A stretch of DNA of 64,000 nt from Paragonimus skrjabini miyazakii (Eukaryota > Platyhelminthes > Trematoda > Plagiorchiida > Troglotrematidae). Positions within the stretch are counted from its first letter, which is position 1. Every line of letters starts with the position of its first letter. A program made the position numbers and the translations under genes. The DNA lies in contig JTDE01001378.1 of NCBI GenBank assembly GCA_014338405.1, positions 53,383-117,382 of the forward strand, given 5' to 3'. The notes beneath the pieces were generated by a model. That model was not told the DNA's origin. It worked only from the letters and a program-made list of their open reading frames with translations, and searched no databases. Positions 25,461 through 38,100 of the stretch are shown one piece after another.

Positions 25461-27185
25461 TGATTATATATCTCTACGAATTCGCGGAAGTGAGAAGTAA
25501 ATGGGGAAGCATGTTGTGAAGAGTTTTCACCGCAAAAAGAGATAAACATGTTAGCTGACTGAAGTAAATCCAAATGTGAGTCATTTTTTATTCTAACAGC
25601 CTCTAGTTTTTCCCCCACCGAATTACTCATGAATTGCCCAAGTGATTAATCCTGGATTCAAGGTCACGTTTCGTTTAGCTTCTAGCATGTTCATTCCCAT
25701 TGGTGGGTGCTATTAATTACTCGACTGTAATTGGAGTGAGGTATGGAACTTCTGCAACGCAATTTCTTGATTTATCCCCCTGAAAATAAACGACAATTAG
25801 ACAACTAGTTTTTCCAATGGCAATGATTTGGGCATACAACCGTTCACCAAAACAACGAGTCATGTGATCAGGCTAAGGTGCAACAGAGTGTAAGAAGCAT
25901 GGCTGTGTGATCGAATGATGCAGTATGCATGTGTGAAGAGACTTGTACACGAGTACTAAATTGTGGCTGAAAGAAGCTATATGGAAAGAGAGAGATGAAT
26001 AACGCATGTTTCGCACTAATGGTGACAGAAACCCTTTTGACGGGAAATGTGTTTACCGAAGAACACACTCACGCGTTCACATGGATACGATGACAAAAGT
26101 TGTACATCTTGTCATCATTGGCTCATAGATGAGTAAGCTAATGACCCCCTTCTCGGGACTCAATTAAAACGAACGAGAGGTGTTACGTAGAGAGCTCTAG
26201 ATTGAAAGCGACGGTACCAAGCTTCTCAAATGATCAGTCTAGTTTTGACACTTCATACTATTCCGCACATACCCAACTCCTCGTAGAGTGCGCACCATAA
26301 TGCTGACGGGGTGGTCTTCGTGAGGCTATGATCTCAATCTGTTTAGAGAGGCTTAGTAATTAAAAAAATATATATAAAGCTCCATCTGAGTCTTTTTCGT
26401 ACAGATATAATGGAAATTGAAGTATAGTACAACAATAAGTGGACATTCCGGAAACGAATCATGAATTAGTCGTGCATTTAGACGATGACAGATTCTGCGT
26501 CCTGCTCACACATACTGATGAAACAGATGCATCGATTGTAGAACTCATTATACTACGTTTTCATTCAGTCCAAGTTACTAGGATGGTAAAAGGGAATTTG
26601 TTCAGTGGATAACCACGTTCATTCATAGTGACTCAGTCTCGTTGTCTCCATGCATGAACTTTCACATCATGTATTGCTCAGTTGATCTAGAATAACAACC
26701 GTTCGATAGACCTGAACGTTCGTTTATCAACCGTGTTCGAAACGTGTTGAGTACGTATACTTTATCCCTTTACTTCATCAGTATACCGGCCCGTTATTGT
26801 GACAGTTTTTGATTTCATTTCTGGTAATCCTTCTTGATTTTGTCACCCAGCAATCATGTTTTGGACTGACTCGTCTGTAAAAGTGCAATAACTCGTTGCC
26901 GATTTTTCACGTGAATTGGGTTAGAATGAACTAGTTGCATAATAGATGTACGTCATCCACCCCATGTGTTTAGATGTACTGACTTTAAAAAACAAGGTGT
27001 GGGCAATACTACAGTTGAGATGCAAAATTTGGGATTAAATCGTCGAGACGCAAGTCAGGTTACACGGACGGTTTAGATTATGCAGTGGTCAAAGTTCTAC
27101 TACTTATTTTTTCCGTGAGATCCAGTGAAGAACAGAGCAATACGTTTAAAATCAGACTGGTTACAAGAACTGCCGGAGGGGCTTT
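25461..27185. other. No gene recognised
   Basis: A+T-rich sequence with a run of A and ta dinucleotides at about 26360-26380. Nothing else was supported. Confidence 0.4.
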
Positions 27186-27540
27186 GTGAGAAGCATCAAC
27201 TTTCCAGTTTCGCTCTTGTTACAGCTCACCATCCTTGTAACGGCTGGGACTATAACTCCGGTCACACTTTCATAAGGCAACAGTGTTGACCACCAAGCCA
27301 CTGACCTCATCTTGTGCAAAACTGAATTATCAGATGCAAACGTTCAGCCAACTTCGTCTGTGCTCGGGTTTCTCGAAAGTCTCCTGAAGAAATACAGTGA
27401 TAGCAAGAATATGCATAGCTGACGAGTTGTAACACGAGCGAAACTCGAGTATAATTTTTCTTTTGAAAGGAGACTGAATGGAATGTCTTCGGAAATTTGA
27501 TGGCTGCGGTCGATTTTAAGTGGTGTTCAGCTCCTATCAA
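27186..27540. repeat. SINE-like family T, two copies in opposite orientation
   Basis: A minus-strand copy at about 27186-27305 (tttcgctcttgttacagctcacc, then a box-B-like region and a box-A-like end) faces a plus-strand partial copy at about 27415-27540 (gacgagttgtaacacgagcgaaactcgagt... to the ggtgttcag end). About 110 unrelated bases lie between. It has the same head-to-head layout as at 11095-11366, but more diverged. Confidence 0.62.
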
Positions 27541-29604
27541 CTACATCCCCTACCACTTATCAGTAATGCTTTTTACCTAAGGATTTCTGTCGGATTTATA
27601 GGTCCTTTCGTCGACGTATTTTTAAAGGACAGCAATATACCGTGGATGAGACATACATATCGACAAAGTCATTAAAACGAATGTAAGTTTCATTTTGACG
27701 TTTCTAGTCAGCGCCCCTTTTTATACAGACTGAATGTTAACCATGATTAACACACCTTATTTGCACCGTAGATTTGGTCATGCGGAAATGCAAACACTTG
27801 TAGGGGACTAACCTAATACAAAGATACAAATGCCAATATTCAGTTCAAAACGCAGTAGCCGAATAGCTCGCTACAGACAATCCCAATCTATACGAAACAG
27901 GAACGTCAAAGAGACGAGACGCGCGCACCAAAAGTGTATTGCTAAGCAGAATCAATTCAAACAAGTGATGTTCATTCTGTACAAGGGAAAATGGTGCAAA
28001 CTGTATATAGCAATGAAGCGGAATATGACAATGTGTACAATACCCCATACACTTTGAGAGGCTGTGATGTGAATCTTGACAGCGTAATATGCAACTGTTA
28101 CCCTGTGTTACAAACCAAGAAGGTAATCTACGACGAGTTCATGATTCACTCACCCGAAACTAGGCCCCTACACCACTAGCAACAAAGTAAATTGCGCTCC
28201 TCCTGAGCAGTGGTCTTTTGACACTGCCACACTACGCTTACAAGTGTGTGAACACGCAGACCGATACTCTTTGGGTCATTGTGTTTATTCGCCTTAGGTA
28301 CCAGAGTAACTCTTGCGGCTTGTTTGCACCCTAGTTAGTTAGGGTTATCATTGATTAATTCATTGATTTTAATTAGATCAGTTTTGACGTAAGCTGGTTG
28401 ATAGCACTGCCTTTTCTGACCATTGAATGGCACACGAGAATGACGTTGTTTTATGCTACGGGGGGCTAAGTCAGACAGACACAATTGCTTACAGCTCAAC
28501 TGTATAAACAGAATTTCCTATCCGCCAGCGAAATAGTCTCAAAGGCCACAATATTTACATGGTAAGGTAGCATAAGCAGTAAGCATTCGCTGGTCATAAT
28601 TCACCAGAAGCACGACCAGTTTTGCGGTTGTGGTCACTCATCAGTCAGGCTTACCTAATGAACTCCGATCGCATTTTATACCAAAAAAACACGTTTTGTT
28701 GTTAAATTTGTTATGTCTGGCTGATATGTTACTCGAATCATTCCATTCAAACCACAACACACACCATGAAAACTTGCATGAACGTACTTGTTGAGAAGTT
28801 GTGTTCTGTGTTTAACTAAGTATAGACCATTTGTGATTTTTTATGCTGTCCGCTTTTTTAAACAGTGAATGTAAAATGAATACACACATTGTTGTATGCA
28901 TTATGGACATTTCGAAATAAAGATTTATAGCTTGTTGTCAGAAAATAAGAAATGATCATTCAGCACTTGCTCCGCGAAACCCGTGATCTGCGTGTGGGTG
29001 CATTCCAAACCATTCCTGCTACTTCGGTTTAGCGATCAAGCTTGTGCAATCTTCTGATGCGGAGGGTTACAACGATTAGGACTTCGGGAACTCTCTGTTC
29101 AACCGTGTCAGACATGTCAAAGTGGAGCAGCCATGCAGAAGCAGTTACGTCGCACCATTAATAGCAAAGAAGTGTTTAAGTAATAGAAAACGAACCTATG
29201 GGTTCACAGCAGAATTACATTTATAATTCTAGCACTACTCTCAATCGTACACAAAAGAAGGGGCTTAGAAGAGTTAGTCTCGAACAAAGAGCACTCCGAT
29301 CATCTTCTATTGTCCAAAAACACTTGACTTGATATAGCTTGCAGCGGATCTACTACATGTAGCAGTAATGGGAAACAATCTTCAGTCTTATTTATTGCGC
29401 CTTAGGCTGGGTCAGCAGATCACTTCCAAGTAAGTCCGAATTTTAAGTCATTGGCTCCGGGCAAAGTTTTCAAAGAAAGCTCTATATCCTCAAGCTTTTG
29501 AATCACTGATTTGGGGTGTGGTTTGCCAAGAAAACCCTATTTCCATTTGTTCCACAGGTCGAACTGTTCGGTCAGAAACTCGGCCACACATGTCAGTCGG
29601 AGAT
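27541..29604. other. No gene recognised
   Basis: A+T-rich sequence. Two overlapping short plus-strand frames at 27830-28179 (75 and 62 codons) have no recognisable motif. No repeat family was identified. Confidence 0.4.
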
Positions 29605-31770
29605 ATGCCCGTGGAACAAGAACGCTGATCGTCTAGATATGAAATGTGCTTCGGTTGCTGAATCGATTCAACACCGGACAGGCGGAACGCCGCACCTCAA
29701 TGAACATCATGGAACTGAGCCGCTATAACGTTAATGTTGCAGCATAGAGTGAGACAAGGTTTGTACACCAAAGCAAGATCCGGGAACCAGGCGCTGTGTG
29801 CACCTTTTATTGGATAAGTTGCATGGCAGAAAGTGCTCGAGAGCAGTGCGTCTGTTTTGAATTCGCTGACTACATCAATCCTTTGGTGATAGGCGAACCG
29901 CACAACATCAATTCTCAATTCATGGTTCACGGCACGCAACTCGGTAGAGGTGTTAACTATATTTTTTAGTACTCAGGGTCCAGGTGTACTTCGCAAATAA
30001 TACGCGAAGGACCAGTTCTATGATTAGCTGTACGCCACAACCCGATGGACACCAGTGAGTGACCGGTTGATTGCACCCGGTGATTTAAGCCCATGAATTA
30101 AACTATTCTTATAAGTCTAGCCAAGAGTCCTTAGACTCCACGGCACTGTTGCAGTCAGTCGGCATGGTGGCCGTATCCTACACCTGTGTGCCACTCACAA
30201 GTTCGTTATTAAAAACACCCGATTTCGTTTGGAAGCGAGCTATATTACGATTTAGACTCACCCGCAAAACGATCATTGTTGCTTGATTGACCGCGTGACA
30301 GAGCAAAGGTGCGACATTCGTGAAGTGCGTATCACGCGAGTGATGCGCGAGGCTGAATGTACCACAGGTCGTACACTGGTCAAGTACAAGTTTGTTGTTC
30401 CTGTTTGCAAGCCTGATTATTATACATTGTTTGCACAACCACAAAAACTGGAGGTTAGGAAACAGGGGAATTCAAAGACGAGAACGGTATTTCAGCGAGC
30501 AGTTGCCGTCCGTTTAAGAATTATCTCCCGTCCATTAACCCTGAAGGTGTGTGGCAAAATCTCTGAAAACGGATCACAAAAGCCACGGAAACAATAGCCC
30601 AGATTGGCTAGACTACTACGATATAATTATCTCGAACTTGATATGGAAGAAAAATGAACGGCTTGTTGTGTACACGATGGACACAAACACTGAGAGCAAA
30701 AGAATCATAATTCAGAGCGCTCGCTCGCAACTTGCCGAATGACTTCGCGGAATCAAGGACGAATGGTGGGAAAACAAGATGGGTAAAGACAGGGCCACGC
30801 TGACCACCGACAACATAGAGGGTTCTATGAATTGCCTGAGCAGATTATCGGCTCATTCGTCCAGCCTGTTAGAGCGCTGACTGACAGGCACTCTGGCGCT
30901 TTGTGCGCACAACCGGAAGATACCAGGAAGATCGGGTGCAAGTACTGGAGTAATCTACTAATCCGGCTGGCTACCGTTGACTTAGTGGCCGCAAATAGGT
31001 TGTCACGGCAATATAGCAAGGCGTCACTTGCTCTAGTCCCGGACTTGGCAGAGATGTAGAATGATCCCGGACAATTGTTAAACGGAAAGACTGCATGTGA
31101 ATACGCATTGCCAGAGAAACTTCTGATGCATAACGTCTCAGCTTGGGAACGTGCTTTACCCTGGGGGATTCACTCCGTTCGTGTGCCGAAAACAGGCACT
31201 CAAGATCTCATGGATACTCTGATCGTGTCTTTGTCTGAAGGTAAAGAAAATGAGTAAAACACCGATGGGTAACGAGGTTAAGTCTCCTTATATGTCTTGA
31301 AAATGTTCTGGCAATAATTATGAGTAATCAACACAGTGCAAAAGTTTTAGATCCTAATGTTCCCAAAGATCAACGTGGATTCCTCGTGAGTCGCAGTATG
31401 AACGGCACGGTGTCTGCTGCTTGACGGATACAGGGTAAGTACGGCAAACGCAACCGGCCGCTGTATGCCCTCCTTGAAAATTTCATCAAAGCGTTTGTTT
31501 CCGTGAGCCGTGAGGCACTGTATGCAGCGTCCGGAAAGTTTTGATGTTCACGTAAGTTTTTATTATAATTAGAATGTTGCGTATGGGTTTGAAAACAAAA
31601 GGTTGACCTCAGATGAGTTCACCATTTTAAGTGGCGTGAAACAGGGTCGTGTCTTAGCCCCATCCTATTCAAACATATATATGACAGCGTCGCCGTTCGG
31701 AGAGAGGTCTTGCATTTGAATACCGCACGGCAAATACTAATGGTGTTATCGGACCGCTTTAGAGACATAC
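29605..31770 (+). mobile_element. RTE-like LINE, decayed endonuclease and reverse transcriptase
   Basis: Seen, in order across several frames: an apurinic-type endonuclease start (RYNVNVAA, stop, SETRF at 29748-29762; then CTFYW), a PGD box near 30078 matching the GDFNA motif, and the endonuclease end VTEQRCDIREVRITRVMREA at 30283-30390, whose homologues read RRDxRxVRxTRxMRGA. Then the RT N-terminal region (ISNLIWKKN, DEWWENK, LLNGKTACEYALPEKLL, IVSLSEGK), the RT fingers (GKYGKRNRPLYALLENFIKA at about 31434) and the G-V-K-Q-G-R-V-L-A box at 31633-31659. Known: LINEs of this kind nick DNA and reverse-transcribe at the nick. More than six stops or frame changes make it dead. The end of the RT and the C terminus are missing. 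Confidence 0.83.
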
Positions 31771-31804
31771 CTAGAAGAACCGCAGCCCGGATATAAAAAC
31801 AAGC

Positions 31805-32241
31805 CTGTTAGGAGGCGCATCTCCTAACGAGACAGCCAGGACGCGTCACGCCACATCGATCGGCCTGCCTAGCTTGGATGGTATGGTCGTGGGTGGTGGT
31901 ATGGTCCCACTCAGCCCATCAGATTGCAGGTATGTGGTCAAACCCCGGTGCGCTATCTGGACTGTTTTTCCTCGCATTGCCTTCTGATGCCCCCTGTAAC
32001 GTGATTTGCTCTGACGTCGTGAATGCCATATATGACCGGTTCATGTGATCCGCTCTGTATCTGTCGGCCATCTATGGTAATCGTTTTGTCCTATAAATTT
32101 AGAGCTTTTGTGGCCTAGTTCTGTCTCGCTCGTCCAACAAACGGTGTTGTCGCGTCTCTTCTGATTTCTCGGTTGTGGGTCAAGCGACTGAGCGCGTAAC
32201 CAAAGGCGACAATCCAATAAAACCCACTTATCTACCGTACA
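31805..32241 (+). repeat. LTR-like segment, family unknown
   Basis: About 437 bases, richer in G+C than the surroundings. It begins TGTTAGGAGGCGCATCTCC (with an internal ttaggag/ctcctaa inverted repeat) and ends CTACCGTACA, with a TATA-like cctataaatt at about 32090 and AATAAA at about 32215. That order fits an LTR. No target duplication matches at these borders, so both the limits and the call are uncertain. Confidence 0.4.
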
Positions 32242-32297
32242 CTGATGCTGTCTATGTTGTGAAATTCGGACATTGCAACCGGGAAATGTGAGGTATT

Positions 32298-33075
32298 TTA
32301 GTCGTTCTCATATGTAAAGTCTAAAACGCATCTTGAACATTCGGTGTTTTGATGTCGTTCCGAACAATAAGATACCTTGATGGGCGAACATGAGTGGGAC
32401 TGAAGCCGTGATGACGGTTGCTCAAGCTCCTTGGATAGGACACGTCCATGGGATGACCGACGAACGAATTTCGAAACAGCTGCTGCAAGTAAGCGTAAGG
32501 TAAGCAGATAAGTGCAATCCTGTTGATCAGAGACTCTGCTACCAAGATTTTTTCTATCTAAGCCTCCGGAGTTGTGATATCGATCTTGGATTTTGGGAAT
32601 GCAATCCGGACGGGCGTCTGTAGGCTTAACGAACAACTGTTGCACGGTCGTGAGTTCAAGTGCGCGGTAAACAAACGACTCACGGATGTCATCGATTGCG
32701 GCAGAGTGATTATACATCGTTGCAGTGAATGCGGCTGTGAATGCACTTTTCGTTTTGAAAAAGAACAGGTCATCAACCTCCTTATAAGATACCATTAACG
32801 AAGGGACGACGAGTACTTTGGGTGCGAGGGTTTTAAGCCAGTCATCTATTCTCGTTTCTATCGACCTACGACTGCACTCGTTCGGTAAATCACTCGTTGT
32901 CCATTTCAGAAGCCTTCTTATGGTGGCTCTCTGCCATTTGTTTTCTTTGATTCTCAATCCACGTTTGAATTTTTGCGATTCTTCCTGATCCCATCATCTG
33001 GTTAATTTTTGCATCCAGTTTGCAAAGTCTTTTTCCCCAGCTTAGATCATACCGTTGGAGGCTTTTTATTTTATG
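32298..33075 (-). pseudogene. Probable N-terminal part of a second Penelope-like element
   Basis: Seen: a 219-codon minus-strand frame (32298-32957) far longer than chance predicts, overlapped by frames that carry more plausible content. Upstream in another frame is a basic, coiled-coil-like piece (GRIAKIQTWIENQRKQMAES, about 32900-33065). In frame 1 is VYRALELTTVQQ, and in a third frame FPKSKIDITTPEA followed by AESLINR. Inferred: the order basic coil, ELTxxQ, KxKID matches the region before the RT in Penelope-like ORFs, so this looks like a frameshifted 5' half of such an element, lying opposite to the LINE next to it. No RT domain follows. A host exon cannot be excluded; the assignment rests on pattern memory only. 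Confidence 0.45.
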
Positions 33076-33079
33076 AATT

Positions 33080-33345
33080 TAGATGACACCCAACTGTGAA
33101 AAGTCAGGGCTTCGGCTGGATTGGAAACAGCGATAGAAACATCATGCCTCAACGCGGCAAGCGCTTTACCACCTAAGCTACAAAGTCACGCCAAGAGCTC
33201 GGAAATTTCACATTTGGACTCGGTTACCCATACATCCCACTCTCTCATATGGAATCCAACAAATGATCCAGGGGATCGACTGCCCCGACAGGATTTCTCG
33301 AACAGTTCACGCTGGAATCCACCAAAGTCACTGTTAAGAATAGAA
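33080..33345 (-). repeat. tRNA-like repeat family A, longest copy
   Basis: About 265 bases in reverse orientation. It covers the tail (acccaactgtgaaaagtc), a decayed tRNA-like part with intact acceptor pairing (ggcttcgg near 33110), and the full core to about 33345. The tRNA-like part lies inside the unit, not at its 5' end. An 87-codon plus-strand reading frame through it is not a gene. Confidence 0.75.
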
Positions 33346-34795
33346 TTTGTATTACCATTTCTATTTTATATTTCCGATGGATAATGATTTCACTTTCGTA
33401 CAGGTCTATCATCTGGCTAACCAGCATCGAGTGGCTAGGCCACGTATGTCCAACCACCACTCCTCCTGGTCATTTTTTTCAAATTTTCACTGGAAACGTG
33501 GTGTGTAAGTGGAACCGCAGGTGATGATGTCTATGTATAGGCTCCATTTGATCTCGGTTACTGTGATAGGCTCATCTGAAATGGTTACCGCCAAATGCAA
33601 ATGCCTTCGGAAATTACCTTCCAGTATTGGTTGACGTAATGATGGTTTAGCACAGTCCAGTCCATTATATAGCAAGACTATGGTTGGCGGCATCCGAAAC
33701 GGATTAGCCTGTCACAGCGACCGAAGCCAAAGGACGCCTGCGCTTTAAACCATCACCCCAAGTGGCTTGCGCTGCACCACTTGCAGTTCCACTCACACAC
33801 CACGTATCCGGTGTAAACACGAAGAAAAAAGACCAGTAGGTGTGTGAGTGAGGCCTTTGTGTCCAGCCGGCCAATGCTGGCTAGCCAATTGAATGGCTAG
33901 CACGAAGAGGAAACCCTTATCTCTCGGACAATAAACGGAGAGAGAGAGAGACTGCAATGACAAGATCTATGCTTAAGAAGAAAGATATGTAAAATGTAAT
34001 ACAAGAAGCATTTTAGTATACGAGTGCATGTTAGTACGTTCCAAAAAGGATAAAGTTGAAAAACAAAATCAAATGTTGGGCTACGAAAAGATCATACTGA
34101 CGATTCATCATTCAATACGCCAACAAAGCTTAAGAAAAGAATAGGTAGAAGATCACAGACACCCAAGTTTCTGAAAAGAGGAGCGGATTAGTTGCCAAAC
34201 GATCATAGTCTTGGTCGATGCAATAGTTAACAAGATTATAAACTGACATTGGCGCACCCATAGGTGATTGCTACCAAGTGGTTACAACACATTTGTTGCA
34301 TAGCTAATCTCAGTCCATTGTAGTACCTTCTTTTTACCAGCTGTAGCAAACTAACAAGTAGCGAGATAATATGTAGCACGTTTGCACACGTTTCGTGAGC
34401 GTCTTGTCAAAAACACGTGACTCTGTTCAAACCCACCGGGCAAACGATCTAAGTTAGTGATAGGTATGAACAAGAAAAGCCACCACCCGATTACTACACC
34501 TTCATCCAAGAGGTAACCAGTGTTTTGAATTGAACGTTTTTCCGTTCAAATCAGACAATAATCGTCGTGACAATGATGATCGTGTGCATCACAAGCAAGA
34601 GAATCAGAACATAAATTTCTGCCCAGACGGAAATACGCACAACAAGGAAGCTCTAACAAATATGAGATACGAATTTACTTTTTTCGTTCGAAATGTGTCT
34701 GAATGTAACAGGAGTTGCCAACAATGAGTGGTGGTCAATTTGCAACAACAAATATCATCAGTTTTCTGTCAGGGTTGTGCATACACTGTTATCCA
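33346..34795. other. No gene recognised
   Basis: A somewhat G+C-richer part (33700-33960) ends in a (ga)n run at 33938-33952, with AATAAA just before it (about 33930). It might be an LTR remnant, but I found no matching borders. The rest is ordinary sequence. Confidence 0.35.
33938..33952. repeat. (GA)n microsatellite
   Basis: A run of ga dinucleotides. Other short simple repeats: (cat)n at 11434-11454 next to the LTR, (ac)n at about 14526-14537 and C10 at about 13182-13191. Confidence 0.8.
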
Positions 34796-35150
34796 ACAAT
34801 TCGTCCTAATCGCGTGGTTATCGATTGGAGTTAACAGACAGTAACTGTGTCTCCTCTCGAGACGATCGGGCAACCTGATCATTACTCACAAGCGAAAATG
34901 GGTGAGCGTTCACATATGATAATTCGGTCGTGCCTAACGTGAATTCATTGGCGCAGTGGTAAACACGGTAGCCTCATGAACAACGTGTCCGTGGTTCCAG
35001 ACCCGACAGTGGCGAGGATATGCACTACTGACGAGCTCTAATGAGAGCGAAACTCGAGTCTAGTGCTTCTTTTCGAAAGGGGCCGACTGGAAAGTCTATG
35101 GGCATGCGACACCTGCGATCAATTGTGGGTGATGTTCAACTTGAAACTCG
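34796..35150 (+). repeat. SINE-like family T, full-length copy
   Basis: About 355 bases. The first 150 bases (cgattggagttaacagacag onward) are shared with the copies at 40.3, 44.2 and 55.9 kb. A tRNA-like part follows, with box A ttggcgcagtggtaaac (34948-34964) and box B ggttccagacc (34993-35003), then a body (gaggatatgcactactgacg ... gagcgaaactcgagtctagt ... gtgatgttcaacttgaaa). The internal promoter-like boxes lie about 150 bases in, not at the 5' end as in a standard SINE. Confidence 0.75.
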
Positions 35151-38100
35151 TACTTAATAGGAAATGGTTGTAAGAAGTGCCAGAAGCAATCAATCCTTTC
35201 AACACAAACGGACATTTCCATCAAAATGTTTTATCTGGAAAGTTGTACAATCTGACACACATCGTTTAACGTTAGGCCAGAACTACCGTCCGTAGTCCAG
35301 ATGATCGATAATCCATCATGCGAGTACACCCTAGTTTGTAAGATCGACCAATCGTAGTCGACGGATTGATGGACCATTAGATGAGGGCATAAATTGTTTT
35401 GAGAGGGAGGCCTGAGTAGCCAACCTACGTTAAGTTTAGTAATTATATCTCGGAATATGGCTGGAATGCTAGATATCTAGCCGCGTTCGGATCTTGCATC
35501 TTGGACTGAATGAGAGTGTTAGTGCCAGAACAGTGACAGCCAAAAGAATGTATCTGGGATTGAACAAACTAGTAAATCGTTTGTGTTACCGACATACAAT
35601 TGACCGTAAGTCTTACTTTCTAACATGCAAATGAGAAAACATGGGCATCGAAATGAGTCAGAACGGGACCACAGAGGATGTCAATTTGGATGACAAACAA
35701 TTATCATACATAGCATTCAGGATAGTGGGTGAATCAGACGCAACGATCATATATGACAGTCTTGAAGTTAGGGATGGGGGAATGTTAATAGACGTAAGAG
35801 GAAATAAAGATCAGACAGAGATGTAACGTACACATACGTCCGGTCGCACAGCTTCAAGCTGATTGACAAATTGAAGTAATACTCAACCATTCTCCTGGCA
35901 CTAAACTTGCCTCAGTAAATGTGAACCAAATATTCCAGCTTAATTTCAGATAGCTGACATCGAATTCTACCCGTAGGTTTGCACATTCCTGAGGAGAATG
36001 ATATCTTGATCATGAATCGACCGGTGTTGTAGGATTCGTTTTATTTGCTTCGTTAGGAGATACGACTCAGAAAACCAATTAGTGTAATACATCTGACCGA
36101 CACCATATTCCACCACACCGTTTTTGACCATGGATGTGACCCTTTCTCTATTCGTGATGGGACAACTCGGTCGAATAGAAGGTCATTCTACGGCATTTCG
36201 TAAATTACCACAAGATTACCCTAACTGGGTAATCGTCAATCGAAATGTGTAGCAGTTTTCATGTCACCCTACAGTGGTTCATAAAGGCTACAACACTCCA
36301 TAGTAGAGAATATCTTCGAAAATGTGTTGATGGCGTGCTATCTTAGTGTGCTAACAGATGTGACGTGCACCTACAACTGATCACTAAATGATGACACATG
36401 TAGCTGATCGAGATGACAAGTGCATGATATCTTCTTCATTTGATAATCTGTTTTCATTTCCAAGCTTAACTGTTTTGATGAGAAGCATGAATTTGAGACT
36501 CACTAACATATGCACCGAAACAAACGGTTTGCAGACTAAACTATGATTAAAAGGGTTGTATGCAAACTAGGAAGTATATCAAGCCAAAATATGCTAGGAA
36601 ACACGTTTCAATAGAAGAGGTCATTTTTCGGAAGCAGTATAAATCGGCACACTGAAGTGCAAACGTTCTGAATCCTTCATGAACCCCAGAAGGGTGATTG
36701 TTGTCTGTTAGGAGACGATATCATCAAAATAACTCAATCAAGTCATCGGTGACAGCCGACGAAATATTTCATCAAAACAACTTAATCAGACGAAATCATT
36801 CATCAACAAAGCACTGCCGTACAAGCCGAACCAACCAGGAGGAGGCGTGAAGGTGAGCGTGAGTGTCGCGCTAGTCAGGTGAATCAGTCAGAGTGCAACG
36901 GCTATGGAATTGACCTTACTCGGCCACTTAATCGCGAAGTGGCCTAAACAAGCGGACAGTGATTCAACGCATAAATGGCTACATTTGGCAACTATTTCAT
37001 GTTATATATTTACACGCATTTCATGTTTTGTGTGTCAAACTTGAAGTAGGCATTACAGTTTGTTTCTCCTTAGTCGTGTCCTTCCTGACTCCGCGCAAGT
37101 AGACTGGGTGAGGCCGCACAGCAGGGAACTGGGTATATCATCCAAACCGGGATAGAACGTTTGGCAGATGAAAGGCACGTTACATCAGTGCCATACTTTC
37201 TTAATGCAGAATATACGGAATGTAAACTTGAAAGCGGTCTTATTTTCGGGATGAACTATTTCGGATGTGGTCGTAATAGTGTGACCTTATGGTCTTCCAG
37301 TATACTGTGCACTAGCAATAGACACCATTTTAGGGCAAAGCTGGGTGATTCATGGACAGTACTGTTGTGTCACCAACCAGCACCGATTACGGCATGACTG
37401 TCAAACTCCTATCCACAAAAGCGCTAGACGTACTTCACAGTCACAGGTTTACTAGATGTCTAAACTTGTTGATTTAATGCAGAGTATAAGACAGGTAAGC
37501 AGAGCGGATTATCCCAAAATGTTGTAAGTCAACTAGTCAAAACAACGGTGGAACGGAAGTGACACCTTATCTACCTGGTTCGATGTACATTCTGCTTATG
37601 AGCAGACACAGTTAACGGTAATAACTCAAGTTTAAGGGAGTCGAATAGATCACTTTACTGGCTTGTCTGACAATTAGCTTCCGTTTGGTCCCAAATATAA
37701 GGCCTAGAGTTTTTTTCAGAACAAGTCTTCTGAAAAACTTCACTTCTGGCAGGCAGTGTCGTACTTTTCATGAACGCGTTGGAGAGACCAAGGGCCATCA
37801 GCCTCGGTATCAAAACGATGGTATTAGGCATTATTGTACACTCACAAGTTCACACATCTCGTTGACCAGTTCTATTTTGTGTGTGAAGTAATCATTTAGA
37901 AATAACACATCAGTACCAATAGGGAATGCATGTAGACAAAATCACAATACTGAAGTAGAAGACAAGCATAATGTGGTTCCTGTTGGAAAAATTCACATCG
38001 TCTTCCGTGGTAAACCAATCGTTTTACTGTGAGTCAGCGTACATCTTGAGTTCGATTCCGTTTGGGCCTAGAACATTTTTCAAAATGTGCTTATAATAAC

